DNA from: Marinobacter fuscus
Lineage (GTDB): Bacteria; Pseudomonadota; Gammaproteobacteria; Pseudomonadales; Oleiphilaceae
Assembly (NCBI RefSeq): GCF_003007675.1
Contig: NZ_PXNP01000098.1
Span: 1-62,060, forward strand
Direction: 5' to 3'
Length of the DNA: 62,060 nt
Under the pieces are notes generated by a model that ran no database searches, was not told the origin of the DNA, and worked only from the letters and a program-made list of their open reading frames with translations. This document shows, in pieces, positions 25,347 to 33,825 of the stretch. Position numbers and translations under genes: made by a program. Each line of letters starts with the position of its first letter. The stretch's first letter is position 1.

Positions 25347-28300
25347 TCAGCGTTCCTGCCAATAGATGACCCGGTCGTGGCCCCGATAAACGCCGAATGT
25401 GGCCAGGCCACTCGGGTGGTCAAACGTGCTGTCCCCGTTCCAGTCGTATGTCAACCACGGCGGCACCTGCCAGCGCAACGTATCGGTTCCCTGAGAGCCA
25501 TCCGGCAGCAGGCGCAAGGCAGGCGCGGTTCCGGCCGAAAACGAACCTGATGGTGCGGCTGCGCCATCCAGCCGGTGGTAGTTGGCAGTATTATTAATGA
25601 GAGCCGTATCCCAGGCGGTGCAGCGGTCGGCAATGTTGGTCTCGAAGCGGCTACCGTTCCAGTACTCCACTCGATAGGGCATAGGCAGCACCGGAAGAGT
25701 CTCCGGGCCATACACATTGTCCATAGACCAGCGCCCGAAACGTATGTGCAAATCCGCCAGCGGTGTAAACGGATAAGGCGCTGACTCAGCCGCAACTCCG
25801 TCGCTGTCGGTCAGCTCTTCAATGACAAACTGCAACGCTGGCCGAAAGGGCGCGACAAGACCATCACCCGTGCGCCCGAATTCGAACTGCTCAGATGCAT
25901 CATACTGAAACAGCATTTGCCCGGAACCCAGCACATTTTCGGGGCCGCTCAATACCCCCGGTAACGGGGTTGAGAGCACCGGCATCGCACTGCCGACAAG
26001 GTTCATCGTGAGCTGATCAACATCGGGATACCGGCGTTTTACGTCCGGCGCCACGAGTTTCTGGAAGCCTGGGAACCGGTAATTTCGGGTTACTTCCCCC
26101 TGCACAGACAAAGGGGTAATCGTCAGCTCAGGCGCCAGCAACCAGTCAAAAGGCTGGCCGGTATAGGTGAAGGATTGGGCCGCACCTGTGCAAAATGGCG
26201 CCAGTTCGCCGGGGCTGACCTCAACCTGGAATCTGTCGGGATAGAACCGCCCGACAGGCCGACTGCGGGCCGCGGGCAAATCCCGTCCGAGATAACTTCC
26301 GGGGGCTGGAGTCATCGCCACCTCAAATACGCCCACCTCCGATATCTGAGCTTCAACAACCTCAGCGGCCGACAGGGAGCGGGCGTGAGAATAGCTGGCC
26401 GGAAGCAGGGTGCCCTGGGCACCACCCGCCGGAGCCACAAGGGTGGTTTCAAGCGGAATATCAAGCAATCTGAAATTCGGTGTTACAGGATTTCCCTGGC
26501 ACAAGTCTGCATCTGCGTCTGATTGCCAGCCCACGGCGGTAATGGAGACATCGAACGCTTGCCCCGCTTTACGAAACGCAGGGCACCGCTCATCCCCGAA
26601 ACCGCACACGCCCTCTGGCTGAACACAGAATCCTGCGGGTAGGCTGACAAAACTATCGGCGCCCGGCATCCGAAGCCCGGCGTCATTGCTTGACGCACTG
26701 CCCTGATAAAGTGCGTTCAGGTTCATCTGGCCAGCATCGGGATAGGTCACCTCGATGTTCGCGACACCGCCTGCGCCAAACTCCAGTTCCACAACCGACG
26801 CATCGGCTTCATTGCGCCCGACAGGCTCCCCCTGCACTAAAACCTGCCGGGAGTCCGGGCGCCCGGCAGGGCCCGGATTGACATAGGCCGACCAGAACCG
26901 AACCGGTTTTCGAACATTTTCAAACGCGGGCACGCACGCGTTGCTCTGGTCGTCCCGCTGAACAGCCCGCACCTGAATATTCGACTGGGGCCGGTGCGAC
27001 GTCAGATCAGGCACTTCAAATGCCAGCCCCGTATCCCGAAACTCGACCTCACAATTTGCCGGGTTCAGGCTGCCAGAGCCGTTATCGCACAGGGCACGGC
27101 TGAATGCCTTGGCTGGCGGCGTTGATGAAACCACATCCAGGCGAACCGACCCCGGCGTGGTCTTCTGCAATGGCCGAACGGCTTGTCCGCCGCTGAAACT
27201 GAAAGTGTCGCCCCCCAGCCAGCCGGTTGGCTGCAGGGTGACCTCAACCGGATCGGTAAACGGTACACTGCAATCCGCGTTCTCGCAGGCCCGAATGGTA
27301 ATGGCTTCAGGCTGACAGGTGAGTGCAACGCCATCGTATACGAACTCGAAATGATCGACCTGTTTCCCCATCGGCTCAAGCTTCAGGGCACATACCTTCA
27401 GGTTATCCAGTTCATGAATATTGGTACTGCCTCCGGTTGAACCGGTGAGCGAGATCAGAAAATCGTCGGGTACAGGCGCCTGCCCGGCTCGGGCCAAAAC
27501 ATCAAAGGGTCCGATAAGGTTCTGGTAACCACCGCCTGTATCCCGCTCTACCGTTACCAGTGCTTGCCCGGCCTCCTGGGAGTCCACTACGATGCGATAA
27601 CGGTGAGGATTGCGCGCTCCGGTGTCGTCTATACCTGGTGACAAGCTTCCTGTGCCTTCAAGATATCGATACCCGCTGGCTCCGGATCCTGACCCCCTCA
27701 AGGTAACGGAGTCCCTCGTGCGTTGCCCGCCGCCCTGCTTTCCCTCATTATTGGCAGCAAAGTTACCGTATTCATCAATGCCAACGCCAAGCCAGCCACC
27801 GGCAAAGCCAGGTGTGCCATTGTTGCGTTGGGCGTAGCCCAATGCGCCACCGTAACTGCCGGGCTGAGGGGTCACCTTCGCATCGGAAAACACCACCGCA
27901 ATACCATCCGCCCCATTCCCCCCATATGCGAAGTAGTCGAATTCCAGCACAACCAGGTTTTCGGCGCCGGGCAGCAGGCGTTGCAGGGTAGCAGCGGTGG
28001 ACTGATTTCGTCGGGCTTCGGTCATCCGCATGCGGCCATCAACCACCTGGGGCGTGAACGACCCTCCAGCAACCGATGTCACCCAGTCTGTTTCGCCGAG
28101 AGACGCTTCGGAAAAGTCATCCGTGAAACACTCAGTGGGCTCGGGTTCCGGGTCGGGCTCGGGCTCCCCGGAGCTGCAAAGGCCGTCCAGTAAGCCCGAG
28201 TTCGCGGCACCGGGATCGTGCGTAAACTTGGGTTTGTCATCATCAAAATCCACTTCATCCTCAGACGCGATTGCACCTGACACCTGAACCTTATCATCTG

Positions 28301-28763
28301 CCTCAATCTCACCTGTCGTGTAAATCACACCGTTGAATTTTGTTTTCTCTCCAAGCTCGAGATCACCTTGCACCACCAACAGCAACTGGCTCGGATCGCC
28401 ATTGAGATTAATCTTGGACTTTTCATCAAACTCGTGGTCGCCGGAAACAAAGATTCGGACCACCTCGCCAGGTTTGACGGCAAGTTTGTATTTTTCGTCT
28501 AGCTCATCGCCTTTAAAGTAGTAATCTCCCCCGCTCAACTCGGTGCCAGATGCTGGCCAGGCCTGTGGGGCAGGCCATTTCCCGACGGGTGCCGGTGCGG
28601 TGTTTTCATTATCGTTGATCGTCAGGCGCTTATCCTTCGGCAACTCTTCATTGATTCCAGTATCGGATGAATAGATCTCATCACACGACAGCGCCAGTGC
28701 GCTGCTCGCCCAGAACGCCAGCGCCAGTGACACCAGGATCCTTAACCAGACCTGCCTGCTCAT
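25347..28763 (-). CDS. mshQ: MSHA biogenesis protein MshQ, DUF6701 with lectin-like domain
   Basis: This 1138-residue exported protein is the last gene of the pilus locus. A signal peptide (about 1-25, ending SSALALS) is followed by an acidic N-terminal domain rich in Asp and Lys, and by a Pro-Glu linker at about 200-210. Residues about 212-460 look like a concanavalin A/L-type lectin domain (GNGADGIAVVFSDA, then GVGIDEYGNF). The rest matches the DUF6701 region of MshQ. It is probably a surface or pilus-tip adhesin. The ATG at 28763 overlaps the mshP stop as ATGA. Confidence 0.82.
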   Translation of the reverse strand: MSRQVWLRILVSLALAFWASSALALSCDEIYSSDTGINEELPKDKRLTINDNENTAPAPVGKWPAPQAWPASGTELSGGDYYFKGDELDEKYKLAVKPGEVVRIFVSGDHEFDEKSKINLNGDPSQLLLVVQGDLELGEKTKFNGVIYTTGEIEADDKVQVSGAIASEDEVDFDDDKPKFTHDPGAANSGLLDGLCSSGEPEPDPEPEPTECFTDDFSEASLGETDWVTSVAGGSFTPQVVDGRMRMTEARRNQSTAATLQRLLPGAENLVVLEFDYFAYGGNGADGIAVVFSDAKVTPQPGSYGGALGYAQRNNGTPGFAGGWLGVGIDEYGNFAANNEGKQGGGQRTRDSVTLRGSGSGASGYRYLEGTGSLSPGIDDTGARNPHRYRIVVDSQEAGQALVTVERDTGGGYQNLIGPFDVLARAGQAPVPDDFLISLTGSTGGSTNIHELDNLKVCALKLEPMGKQVDHFEFVYDGVALTCQPEAITIRACENADCSVPFTDPVEVTLQPTGWLGGDTFSFSGGQAVRPLQKTTPGSVRLDVVSSTPPAKAFSRALCDNGSGSLNPANCEVEFRDTGLAFEVPDLTSHRPQSNIQVRAVQRDDQSNACVPAFENVRKPVRFWSAYVNPGPAGRPDSRQVLVQGEPVGRNEADASVVELEFGAGGVANIEVTYPDAGQMNLNALYQGSASSNDAGLRMPGADSFVSLPAGFCVQPEGVCGFGDERCPAFRKAGQAFDVSITAVGWQSDADADLCQGNPVTPNFRLLDIPLETTLVAPAGGAQGTLLPASYSHARSLSAAEVVEAQISEVGVFEVAMTPAPGSYLGRDLPAARSRPVGRFYPDRFQVEVSPGELAPFCTGAAQSFTYTGQPFDWLLAPELTITPLSVQGEVTRNYRFPGFQKLVAPDVKRRYPDVDQLTMNLVGSAMPVLSTPLPGVLSGPENVLGSGQMLFQYDASEQFEFGRTGDGLVAPFRPALQFVIEELTDSDGVAAESAPYPFTPLADLHIRFGRWSMDNVYGPETLPVLPMPYRVEYWNGSRFETNIADRCTAWDTALINNTANYHRLDGAAAPSGSFSAGTAPALRLLPDGSQGTDTLRWQVPPWLTYDWNGDSTFDHPSGLATFGVYRGHDRVIYWQER

Positions 28764-29173
28764 CGAACCCGAACCTCCACCGTGCGCTCTGCCCGATCCA
28801 TTCCCTGCCCGCACCAGCCCCTGCTGGTGAGTGAATACACCGTGTTACCACCGGCACCATCCAGCGGGGCGATAACCGATTCACAGTCAAGCGCCGCACC
28901 ACAGCCGTTAAGCCCGGCTGCAGAAAAGCCCAAGCTGGCAGGGACGGCACTGCAATCGTTGGCCTCCAGCACTTTATGCACCGCCAGCTGAGCCCCGCTT
29001 TCAGCGGCGAAAAACGCCCTCTGTGACTGTATCTGTAGGCTAACGGCCTCTCCACCCGCCTGCTGCATTTGCGCCATTGTCAGTACCAGCAAGGCCAGTA
29101 CAGTTATAACGAACAACGCGACAGGTAAACCGGCGCCAGCCTGACCTTGAGTGCTTCTGAATTCAGGGTACAT
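28760..29173 (-). CDS. mshP: MSHA biogenesis protein MshP
   Basis: This 137-residue protein has one N-terminal transmembrane segment (GAGLPVALFVITVLALLVLT), followed by a soluble domain containing FFAAESGAQLAVHK, typical of PilX/MshP-like minor pilus proteins. The start at 29173 (MYPEFRST) overlaps the mshO stop by 11 bases; a longer frame upstream would intrude deep into mshO. Four Cys residues in the C-terminal part suggest disulfides in the periplasm. Confidence 0.8.
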   Translation of the reverse strand: MYPEFRSTQGQAGAGLPVALFVITVLALLVLTMAQMQQAGGEAVSLQIQSQRAFFAAESGAQLAVHKVLEANDCSAVPASLGFSAAGLNGCGAALDCESVIAPLDGAGGNTVYSLTSRGWCGQGMDRAERTVEVRVR

Positions 29174-29975
29174 TTCGAACCTGAACCTCCTGATCAAATG
29201 CCGTGGTTTCTCCGGATTGGGCATCACTGATCTCGAAACGGAAGGACACCACAGCCGCCCGCTTCTGGCTGGGAGGCTCTACCTGAAAGCGAACAGAGCC
29301 GCTCACCAGGTTTGCCGCCAGCACTTCTCTTTTCGGATGGCTTGCCGGTAAGGCGGTTGCGACTGCTTTATTCAGGCCATAATCCCGATACCGAAACAGA
29401 TACGCCCCTGCCTGGCAGACAGTTACCGGTGAGGCCGCCAGATAAAACCGGCGTTCCGGCGAACGGCTTGCAAATTGATGGGTTGCTCCGCCTGCAAACT
29501 GTACCGTCACCGCCGCCGTGCCGGAGGGCATGGTGGCCGGGGGTGAAATCGGCCCCGGATCTTTGGGCTCGTAAAGGTCTTCGCCATATCCGTAAACAAC
29601 CACCCGCCCGGTAGCGCTGCGGTTATATGGCAAGGGCACTGCTTCAAAGCGATCCGGGCTGGAGGCATTTGGCAGTGTCAGATAATTCGAGGCCGCCAGA
29701 ATCGGCATCCACTCCAGGCACGAGCCGTTACTGTTTGTACGTATCGAGGTGGGTAGTGCCTCACGCAGCTCGCGGCTGAGCTGCTCACTGATGACCACAC
29801 CTGCCAGCGACCTCTGTTGCCTGGCACTTACATCCAGAGCCCCCTGTGTCGAGAGGCTGACAAAGCGCACTGAAATGGTTGCCACGATGGCAAGTAGCAC
29901 AATTACCATAACCATTTCGATTAAGGTAAACCCTCGCAAACCAGCAGTCTGCATGGTAGACGCGGCGCCAGACAT
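29163..29975 (-). CDS. mshO: MSHA minor prepilin MshO
   Basis: This 270-residue prepilin has the type IV cleavage motif LRG-FTLIEMVMVIVLLAI, with the +5 Glu. Cleavage and N-methylation would be by a PilD-type peptidase not encoded here. A large soluble domain follows. It is a putative minor pilin initiating or decorating the MSHA fibre. TGATG junction: the ATG at 29975 shares a base with the mshD stop. Confidence 0.85.
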   Translation of the reverse strand: MSGAASTMQTAGLRGFTLIEMVMVIVLLAIVATISVRFVSLSTQGALDVSARQQRSLAGVVISEQLSRELREALPTSIRTNSNGSCLEWMPILAASNYLTLPNASSPDRFEAVPLPYNRSATGRVVVYGYGEDLYEPKDPGPISPPATMPSGTAAVTVQFAGGATHQFASRSPERRFYLAASPVTVCQAGAYLFRYRDYGLNKAVATALPASHPKREVLAANLVSGSVRFQVEPPSQKRAAVVSFRFEISDAQSGETTAFDQEVQVRNVP

Positions 29976-30466
29976 CAGAAGTTCGCTCTGTAAGCGGAAA
30001 AGGCATAGCGGCCACCGGAGGGGTCGCGAATATCCAGGTCTATGCGTTTTGCATCCCGTTCTGCGAGGCCAAGATCCGCCCCCGCACAGGCGACAGTCAC
30101 CGCAACCGAAAAGCCCTGATACCCCGGAAGTCCGGTGCCATCAACAGCCGTTGGCGGGCCGTTCAGCGAGTGATAATCATCGACATCGTCAAACGATGCC
30201 CGAACCTCCCCGGCCTCTTTGCCAATGGTGCAGGCGCCCGTGTATTTGGGAACACCTCCCGCTGGCACCTGATGGTCGTATTTTCGGGTAAGTATCTCAT
30301 CCATGTACAACTGAGCCAGTTTCACCGCCCGGGTCTGGTTCAATGGGTCTGCGCTGCGACCGGCGATCAGGGAAAAGGCACCCACCACTCCGGCAATAGC
30401 GATACCGATAATCATAATGGTTATGACCAGCTCAACCAGCGTGGCACCTCTCTGGAAGGCTCTCAT
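29975..30466 (-). CDS. mshD: MSHA minor prepilin MshD
   Basis: This 163-residue prepilin has the cleavage site QRG-ATLVELVITIMIIGI; Ala replaces the usual +1 Phe, which is tolerated in minor pilins. The downstream helix and QTRAVKLAQLYMDEIL segment match MshD. The ATG at 30466 overlaps the mshC stop as ATGA. Cys residues occur in the C-terminal domain. Confidence 0.85.
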   Translation of the reverse strand: MRAFQRGATLVELVITIMIIGIAIAGVVGAFSLIAGRSADPLNQTRAVKLAQLYMDEILTRKYDHQVPAGGVPKYTGACTIGKEAGEVRASFDDVDDYHSLNGPPTAVDGTGLPGYQGFSVAVTVACAGADLGLAERDAKRIDLDIRDPSGGRYAFSAYRANF

Positions 30467-30918
30467 GGCAGGCAACTCCCGGCATACACTGCACCCAGAG
30501 AGCTCAGGCAGGTTTCAAACCGACTATCACCAGAGAAGATAAGTTGCAGACTAACGCCTCCGGTCGGAGCGCCGAACGCGTCAAAGGTTAGCAAGAGCGG
30601 CAAACTGTGGTCGACAATGCTAAGGCTTGTACCCTCGCGGGCCAGTTCATAGCCGCGCTCAAGCGCAGTGCCCGGCCCCACCACAAAGCGGAAACTGTCC
30701 GCGGTTTGTTCAATTCGAAGCGCCGAGGCGCCGTTGCCCGCCAACGCTGCCTGCTGGGCAAGCAGCGTGGCGGAAGCGAGTTGCTGGCTGGCCAGCAACG
30801 GCGAGAAGGCAGAGCGACTGGCAAACAGGCCTATTCCCAGAGCGGAGAGTACTCCGATCAGAAAGATGACCATGACCAACTCTATGAGAGAAAACCCTCG
30901 AACACCGATGAGAGACAT
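30463..30918 (-). CDS. mshC: MSHA minor prepilin MshC
   Basis: This 151-residue prepilin begins MSLIGVRG-FSLIELVMVIFLIGV, a standard type IV/GspH-like signal. The start at 30918 is preferred to an earlier ATG at 30960 because it sits at the usual distance from the cleavage site. It lies 38 bases after the stop of the second pilin gene and is coupled to mshD. Confidence 0.84.
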   Translation of the reverse strand: MSLIGVRGFSLIELVMVIFLIGVLSALGIGLFASRSAFSPLLASQQLASATLLAQQAALAGNGASALRIEQTADSFRFVVGPGTALERGYELAREGTSLSIVDHSLPLLLTFDAFGAPTGGVSLQLIFSGDSRFETCLSSLGAVYAGSCLP

Positions 30919-30956
30919 CCGCACCTGCGCTCCAAACCTGTCAAAATAGCAGCGCC

Positions 30957-31424
30957 TCAACAGCCGCCAAGTTCGATTGAGGTAACACGCCCAGAAGTCT
31001 CATCGTAGGCGAATTCACACTTGTCTGGCGCTGTCGGAGTATATCCTTCAATGGTAAATACACCGGTGGTAGCATCAAAGGCAAAGTCATTAGGGTCAAT
31101 CTGCGCCGCTGCAGTGATGCCCTCAGGAGAGCTTCCGTGCGCAACAGAAGCGGGATACCCCTCTGCTGACATATCAACCTGCACTCCATCTAACGTTAAT
31201 GGATCAGGACTGTTTCCATCGGCAAGCCAGGCTGAGTGAGCAATTGCAGCTGCAGATTTTACAGCGCCCGCGGCGCCCTCAATACTGGCTTGACGCGCAT
31301 CCCCACCCAGATCCGCAAAACGCGGCAAGGCGAACGCCGCCAGAATCCCCAGAATGACAATCACCATCACCAGCTCGATCAGGGTGAAGCCCTTCTGTTT
31401 CTTTGCTGCAACCATATTCATCAT
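30957..31424 (-). CDS. mshA: MSHA-type pilin (MshA position)
   Basis: This 155-residue prepilin has [20 protein letters not shown] and the MshA-like continuation [20 protein letters not shown]. Its C-terminal pair of Cys residues (CEFAYD and the terminal GGC) likely forms the pilin disulfide loop. AGAGG lies 8 bases before the ATG at 31424. It is paralogous to the pilin upstream (31482-31991). By Vibrio order this is the mshA slot and the other the mshB slot, but which is the major subunit is not certain. Confidence 0.82.
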   Translation of the reverse strand: MMNMVAAKKQKGFTLIELVMVIVILGILAAFALPRFADLGGDARQASIEGAAGAVKSAAAIAHSAWLADGNSPDPLTLDGVQVDMSAEGYPASVAHGSSPEGITAAAQIDPNDFAFDATTGVFTIEGYTPTAPDKCEFAYDETSGRVTSIELGGC

Positions 31425-31481
31425 GAGTACTACCTCTTTCTGTTGTCGTTAACGCTTGATCCAGACTACTTTACTTAAAAA

Positions 31482-31991
31482 TCAATTAATTACAGTAACT
31501 ATAGAACCGTCAGCGGTATCATAGGTGATCGTACTGTTTTCACCATCCAGCTGGTAGGTGTAGGTACACTCACTACCCGAAGCACTCGCAAGATAATCAA
31601 TATCTGTACCGGCCGTCGCTACCGATGGTGCATTGGCCTGAAGTAAGCCCTGCCATACCTGCACACAGCGGTTGGCGTTAGGCGCGCCGGTGTTGCCATT
31701 GGTCGAGGTTGCCCAGCCCTTATCGTTCACCGCAACATCGTCGTTGCCGAAACCATCAACCGCTGCCACGGCGGCAGTCTGGCCATTGGTCACCCACTGG
31801 GCTTTGACCAGCGCCACGCCGGCACTCAAGGCACCGGCAGTCCCCTTGATGCTGGACTCGTGGGCCTGCTCGGAGAGCTGGGCAAAGCGGGGTAAGGCGA
31901 AGGCCGCCAGAATCGCCAGGATGGCAATGACCACCACCAGTTCGATCAGGGTAAACCCTCTTTGCTTTCGCTTGTGACAGTACTGCTTCAT
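31482..31991 (-). CDS. mshB: MSHA-type pilin (MshB position)
   Basis: This 169-residue prepilin with [21 protein letters not shown] and [20 protein letters not shown] is closely related to the next gene. Two Cys residues (NRCVQVW and SECTYTY) probably form a disulfide loop. It has a good ribosome site (AGAGG, 7 bases before ATG 31991). It is 32 bases after mshF and 57 bases before the next pilin. It could equally be the major pilin MshA. Confidence 0.78.
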   Translation of the reverse strand: MKQYCHKRKQRGFTLIELVVVIAILAILAAFALPRFAQLSEQAHESSIKGTAGALSAGVALVKAQWVTNGQTAAVAAVDGFGNDDVAVNDKGWATSTNGNTGAPNANRCVQVWQGLLQANAPSVATAGTDIDYLASASGSECTYTYQLDGENSTITYDTADGSIVTVIN

Positions 31992-32023
31992 TCGTCAGCC
32001 TCTTTGATAGCTTTGCGTTTTCA

Positions 32024-32596
32024 TCAGAGCCTGGCGTCCTGCCGGTTCGCTCTGGTTGCTTGTAACGGTACTGATTCGAGCACAAGGCCCGTCAGCCGTT
32101 CGTTTTGCTCCCGCACGTTATTCCTGTTGCGGTCGGCAAATCCGGTTGTTACCACCCAGGCTACAGGCTGACCAGCTTCTACGGCCTTACCTTCTACGGT
32201 TATCGGCTGCCGGGGCCGGTATATTAGCCAGCCTTTGTCTGTACCGCCCGCCCGCTGCGGCTGGAAACACCAGTTTCCCGGTGCAGGGCCGCCATGCCCG
32301 CATGGCCCCTGGTACACATCCCAGCGATGCTCCAGCCAGAGGAACGGGTTGCCGCCCTCGGCATTTGCCAGCGACTGGTGCCGATCCAGCATAAGCTCTG
32401 CACCCTTGATCACCAGGGCTGAACGCAGATGCACCAGCACCATGGCGACACTGCGCGCTTCAGCGCTTTGCAGTTCGCGCTCAAGCCGATCCAGCAGCAC
32501 CCATGCCAGCACCGACAGCACCATCAGCACCACCAGCCAGCGCACACGCCGGGCATTCTGTAAGTGATCATCAGCGAGCCTGGCCGGGCCCGACAC
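32024..32596 (-). CDS. mshF: MshF-like pilus biogenesis protein
   Basis: This protein of about 190 residues has one N-terminal membrane helix (VRWLVVLMVLSVLAWVLLD) and a periplasmic domain containing NPFLWLEHRWDVYQG, as in MshF proteins between mshG and the pilins. The proposed GTG start at 32596 overlaps the mshG stop as TAGTG; an ATG at 32632 is the alternative. The function of MshF is not defined. Conservation is weak and the name rests on position and topology. Confidence 0.6.
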   Translation of the reverse strand: MSGPARLADDHLQNARRVRWLVVLMVLSVLAWVLLDRLERELQSAEARSVAMVLVHLRSALVIKGAELMLDRHQSLANAEGGNPFLWLEHRWDVYQGPCGHGGPAPGNWCFQPQRAGGTDKGWLIYRPRQPITVEGKAVEAGQPVAWVVTTGFADRNRNNVREQNERLTGLVLESVPLQATRANRQDARL

Positions 32597-33825
32597 TAAC
32601 CACGCCCCATGGCAGCCGCTCCCAGATCCCATATCGGCAGGAAGACACCCAGGGCAAGGATGAGTACCAGCACCCCCATGGCAACAATTAATATGGGCTC
32701 GATGGATTCCGCCAGCCGTTTCAGCCCGTAGTCGACATCCTCATCGTAAAAATCCGCCACATTATTGAGCATGTCGTCGACCGACCCGGTCTCTTCGCCG
32801 ACAGCGATCATTTGTAAGATCAACGGCGTGAACATTCCACTATGACGCGCCGTACGTAGCAGGCTTTCACCCCGTTCGATTCCGGTACGCATATCCCGGA
32901 TGTGCCTGCCAACCCAGGCATTGTCAGTGGCATCAGCCACAACGGTGAGCGCCTGGGTTACCGGCATACCCGCTTTCAGCATGGTGGCGAAGTTCCGCGC
33001 GAACCGGCTCAGGGTGATCAACTCCAGCAGCGGCCCGATGATCGGCACACGCAATTTGTAACGATCCCAGGTCAGGCGGCCGCTTTCGGTGTTTTTCCAC
33101 TGGCGTATCAGGACCGCGGCCACAGCCAACCCGAACAGCATGATTGGCCAGTAGGCCAGCAAAAACTCGGAGGTGCCAACAAGCACCCTGGTGAGAAAAG
33201 GAAGGTCGGCACCGAGTTTGTTAAATACGGTTGCGAACTTTGGAATCACCAGGAAATTCACCACCATCAACGCCGCCAGCAAGGCCACCACCACAAATGT
33301 GGGATAGCGCAGGGCCTGCTTCACCCGGCGCTTGGTATCCCGCTCAAGCTCCAGAATTTCCGACAGTCTTCGGAACGAGTCGTCCAGCATGCCGGTGTTT
33401 TCACCCACGTGTATCATGGCCACAAACAATTCCGAAAACACGCGGGGATGCGCCTGCATGGCGGTCGCCATGGTGGTACCGCCTTCCAGTCTGCTGGTAA
33501 TGTCGTGCAGTACCTCGGCCAGCATCGGCGAACGGGTGGTATCCGCCAGCCCCCGCATGGTGCGTATCAGCGGGATACCGGCTTTGGTCAGGGCGTGCAT
33601 CTGCCGGCAGAATACAATCAGCTCATCCAGCGTTACCGCCCCGCGAAACAGCGGCAGTTCATTCAACTTGCTGAACGAACCGGCTTTTTCTTCCTGAACG
33701 GAAATACTCAGCGGCGTAATCCCCTGGCGCATCAGCTCGCTGGCGGCCGCATCCTCGCTCGTCGCCGACAGCATTCCCTGCTGGACAACACCGCGGTTGT
33801 CCTTGCCCCGATACCGGTATTGCAT
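32596..33825 (-). CDS. mshG: MSHA inner membrane platform protein MshG (GspF/PilC family)
   Basis: This 409-residue polytopic protein of the type II secretion/type IV pilus platform family carries two repeated GspF domains with membrane helices around 170-190, 220-240 and 375-400. It begins MQYRYRGKDNRG. Motifs include LARFARNFATMLKAG-like repeats and MIAVGEETGSVDDML. It would couple the MshE ATPase to pilin insertion. TGATG overlap with the mshE stop. Confidence 0.92.
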   Translation of the reverse strand: MQYRYRGKDNRGVVQQGMLSATSEDAAASELMRQGITPLSISVQEEKAGSFSKLNELPLFRGAVTLDELIVFCRQMHALTKAGIPLIRTMRGLADTTRSPMLAEVLHDITSRLEGGTTMATAMQAHPRVFSELFVAMIHVGENTGMLDDSFRRLSEILELERDTKRRVKQALRYPTFVVVALLAALMVVNFLVIPKFATVFNKLGADLPFLTRVLVGTSEFLLAYWPIMLFGLAVAAVLIRQWKNTESGRLTWDRYKLRVPIIGPLLELITLSRFARNFATMLKAGMPVTQALTVVADATDNAWVGRHIRDMRTGIERGESLLRTARHSGMFTPLILQMIAVGEETGSVDDMLNNVADFYDEDVDYGLKRLAESIEPILIVAMGVLVLILALGVFLPIWDLGAAAMGRG

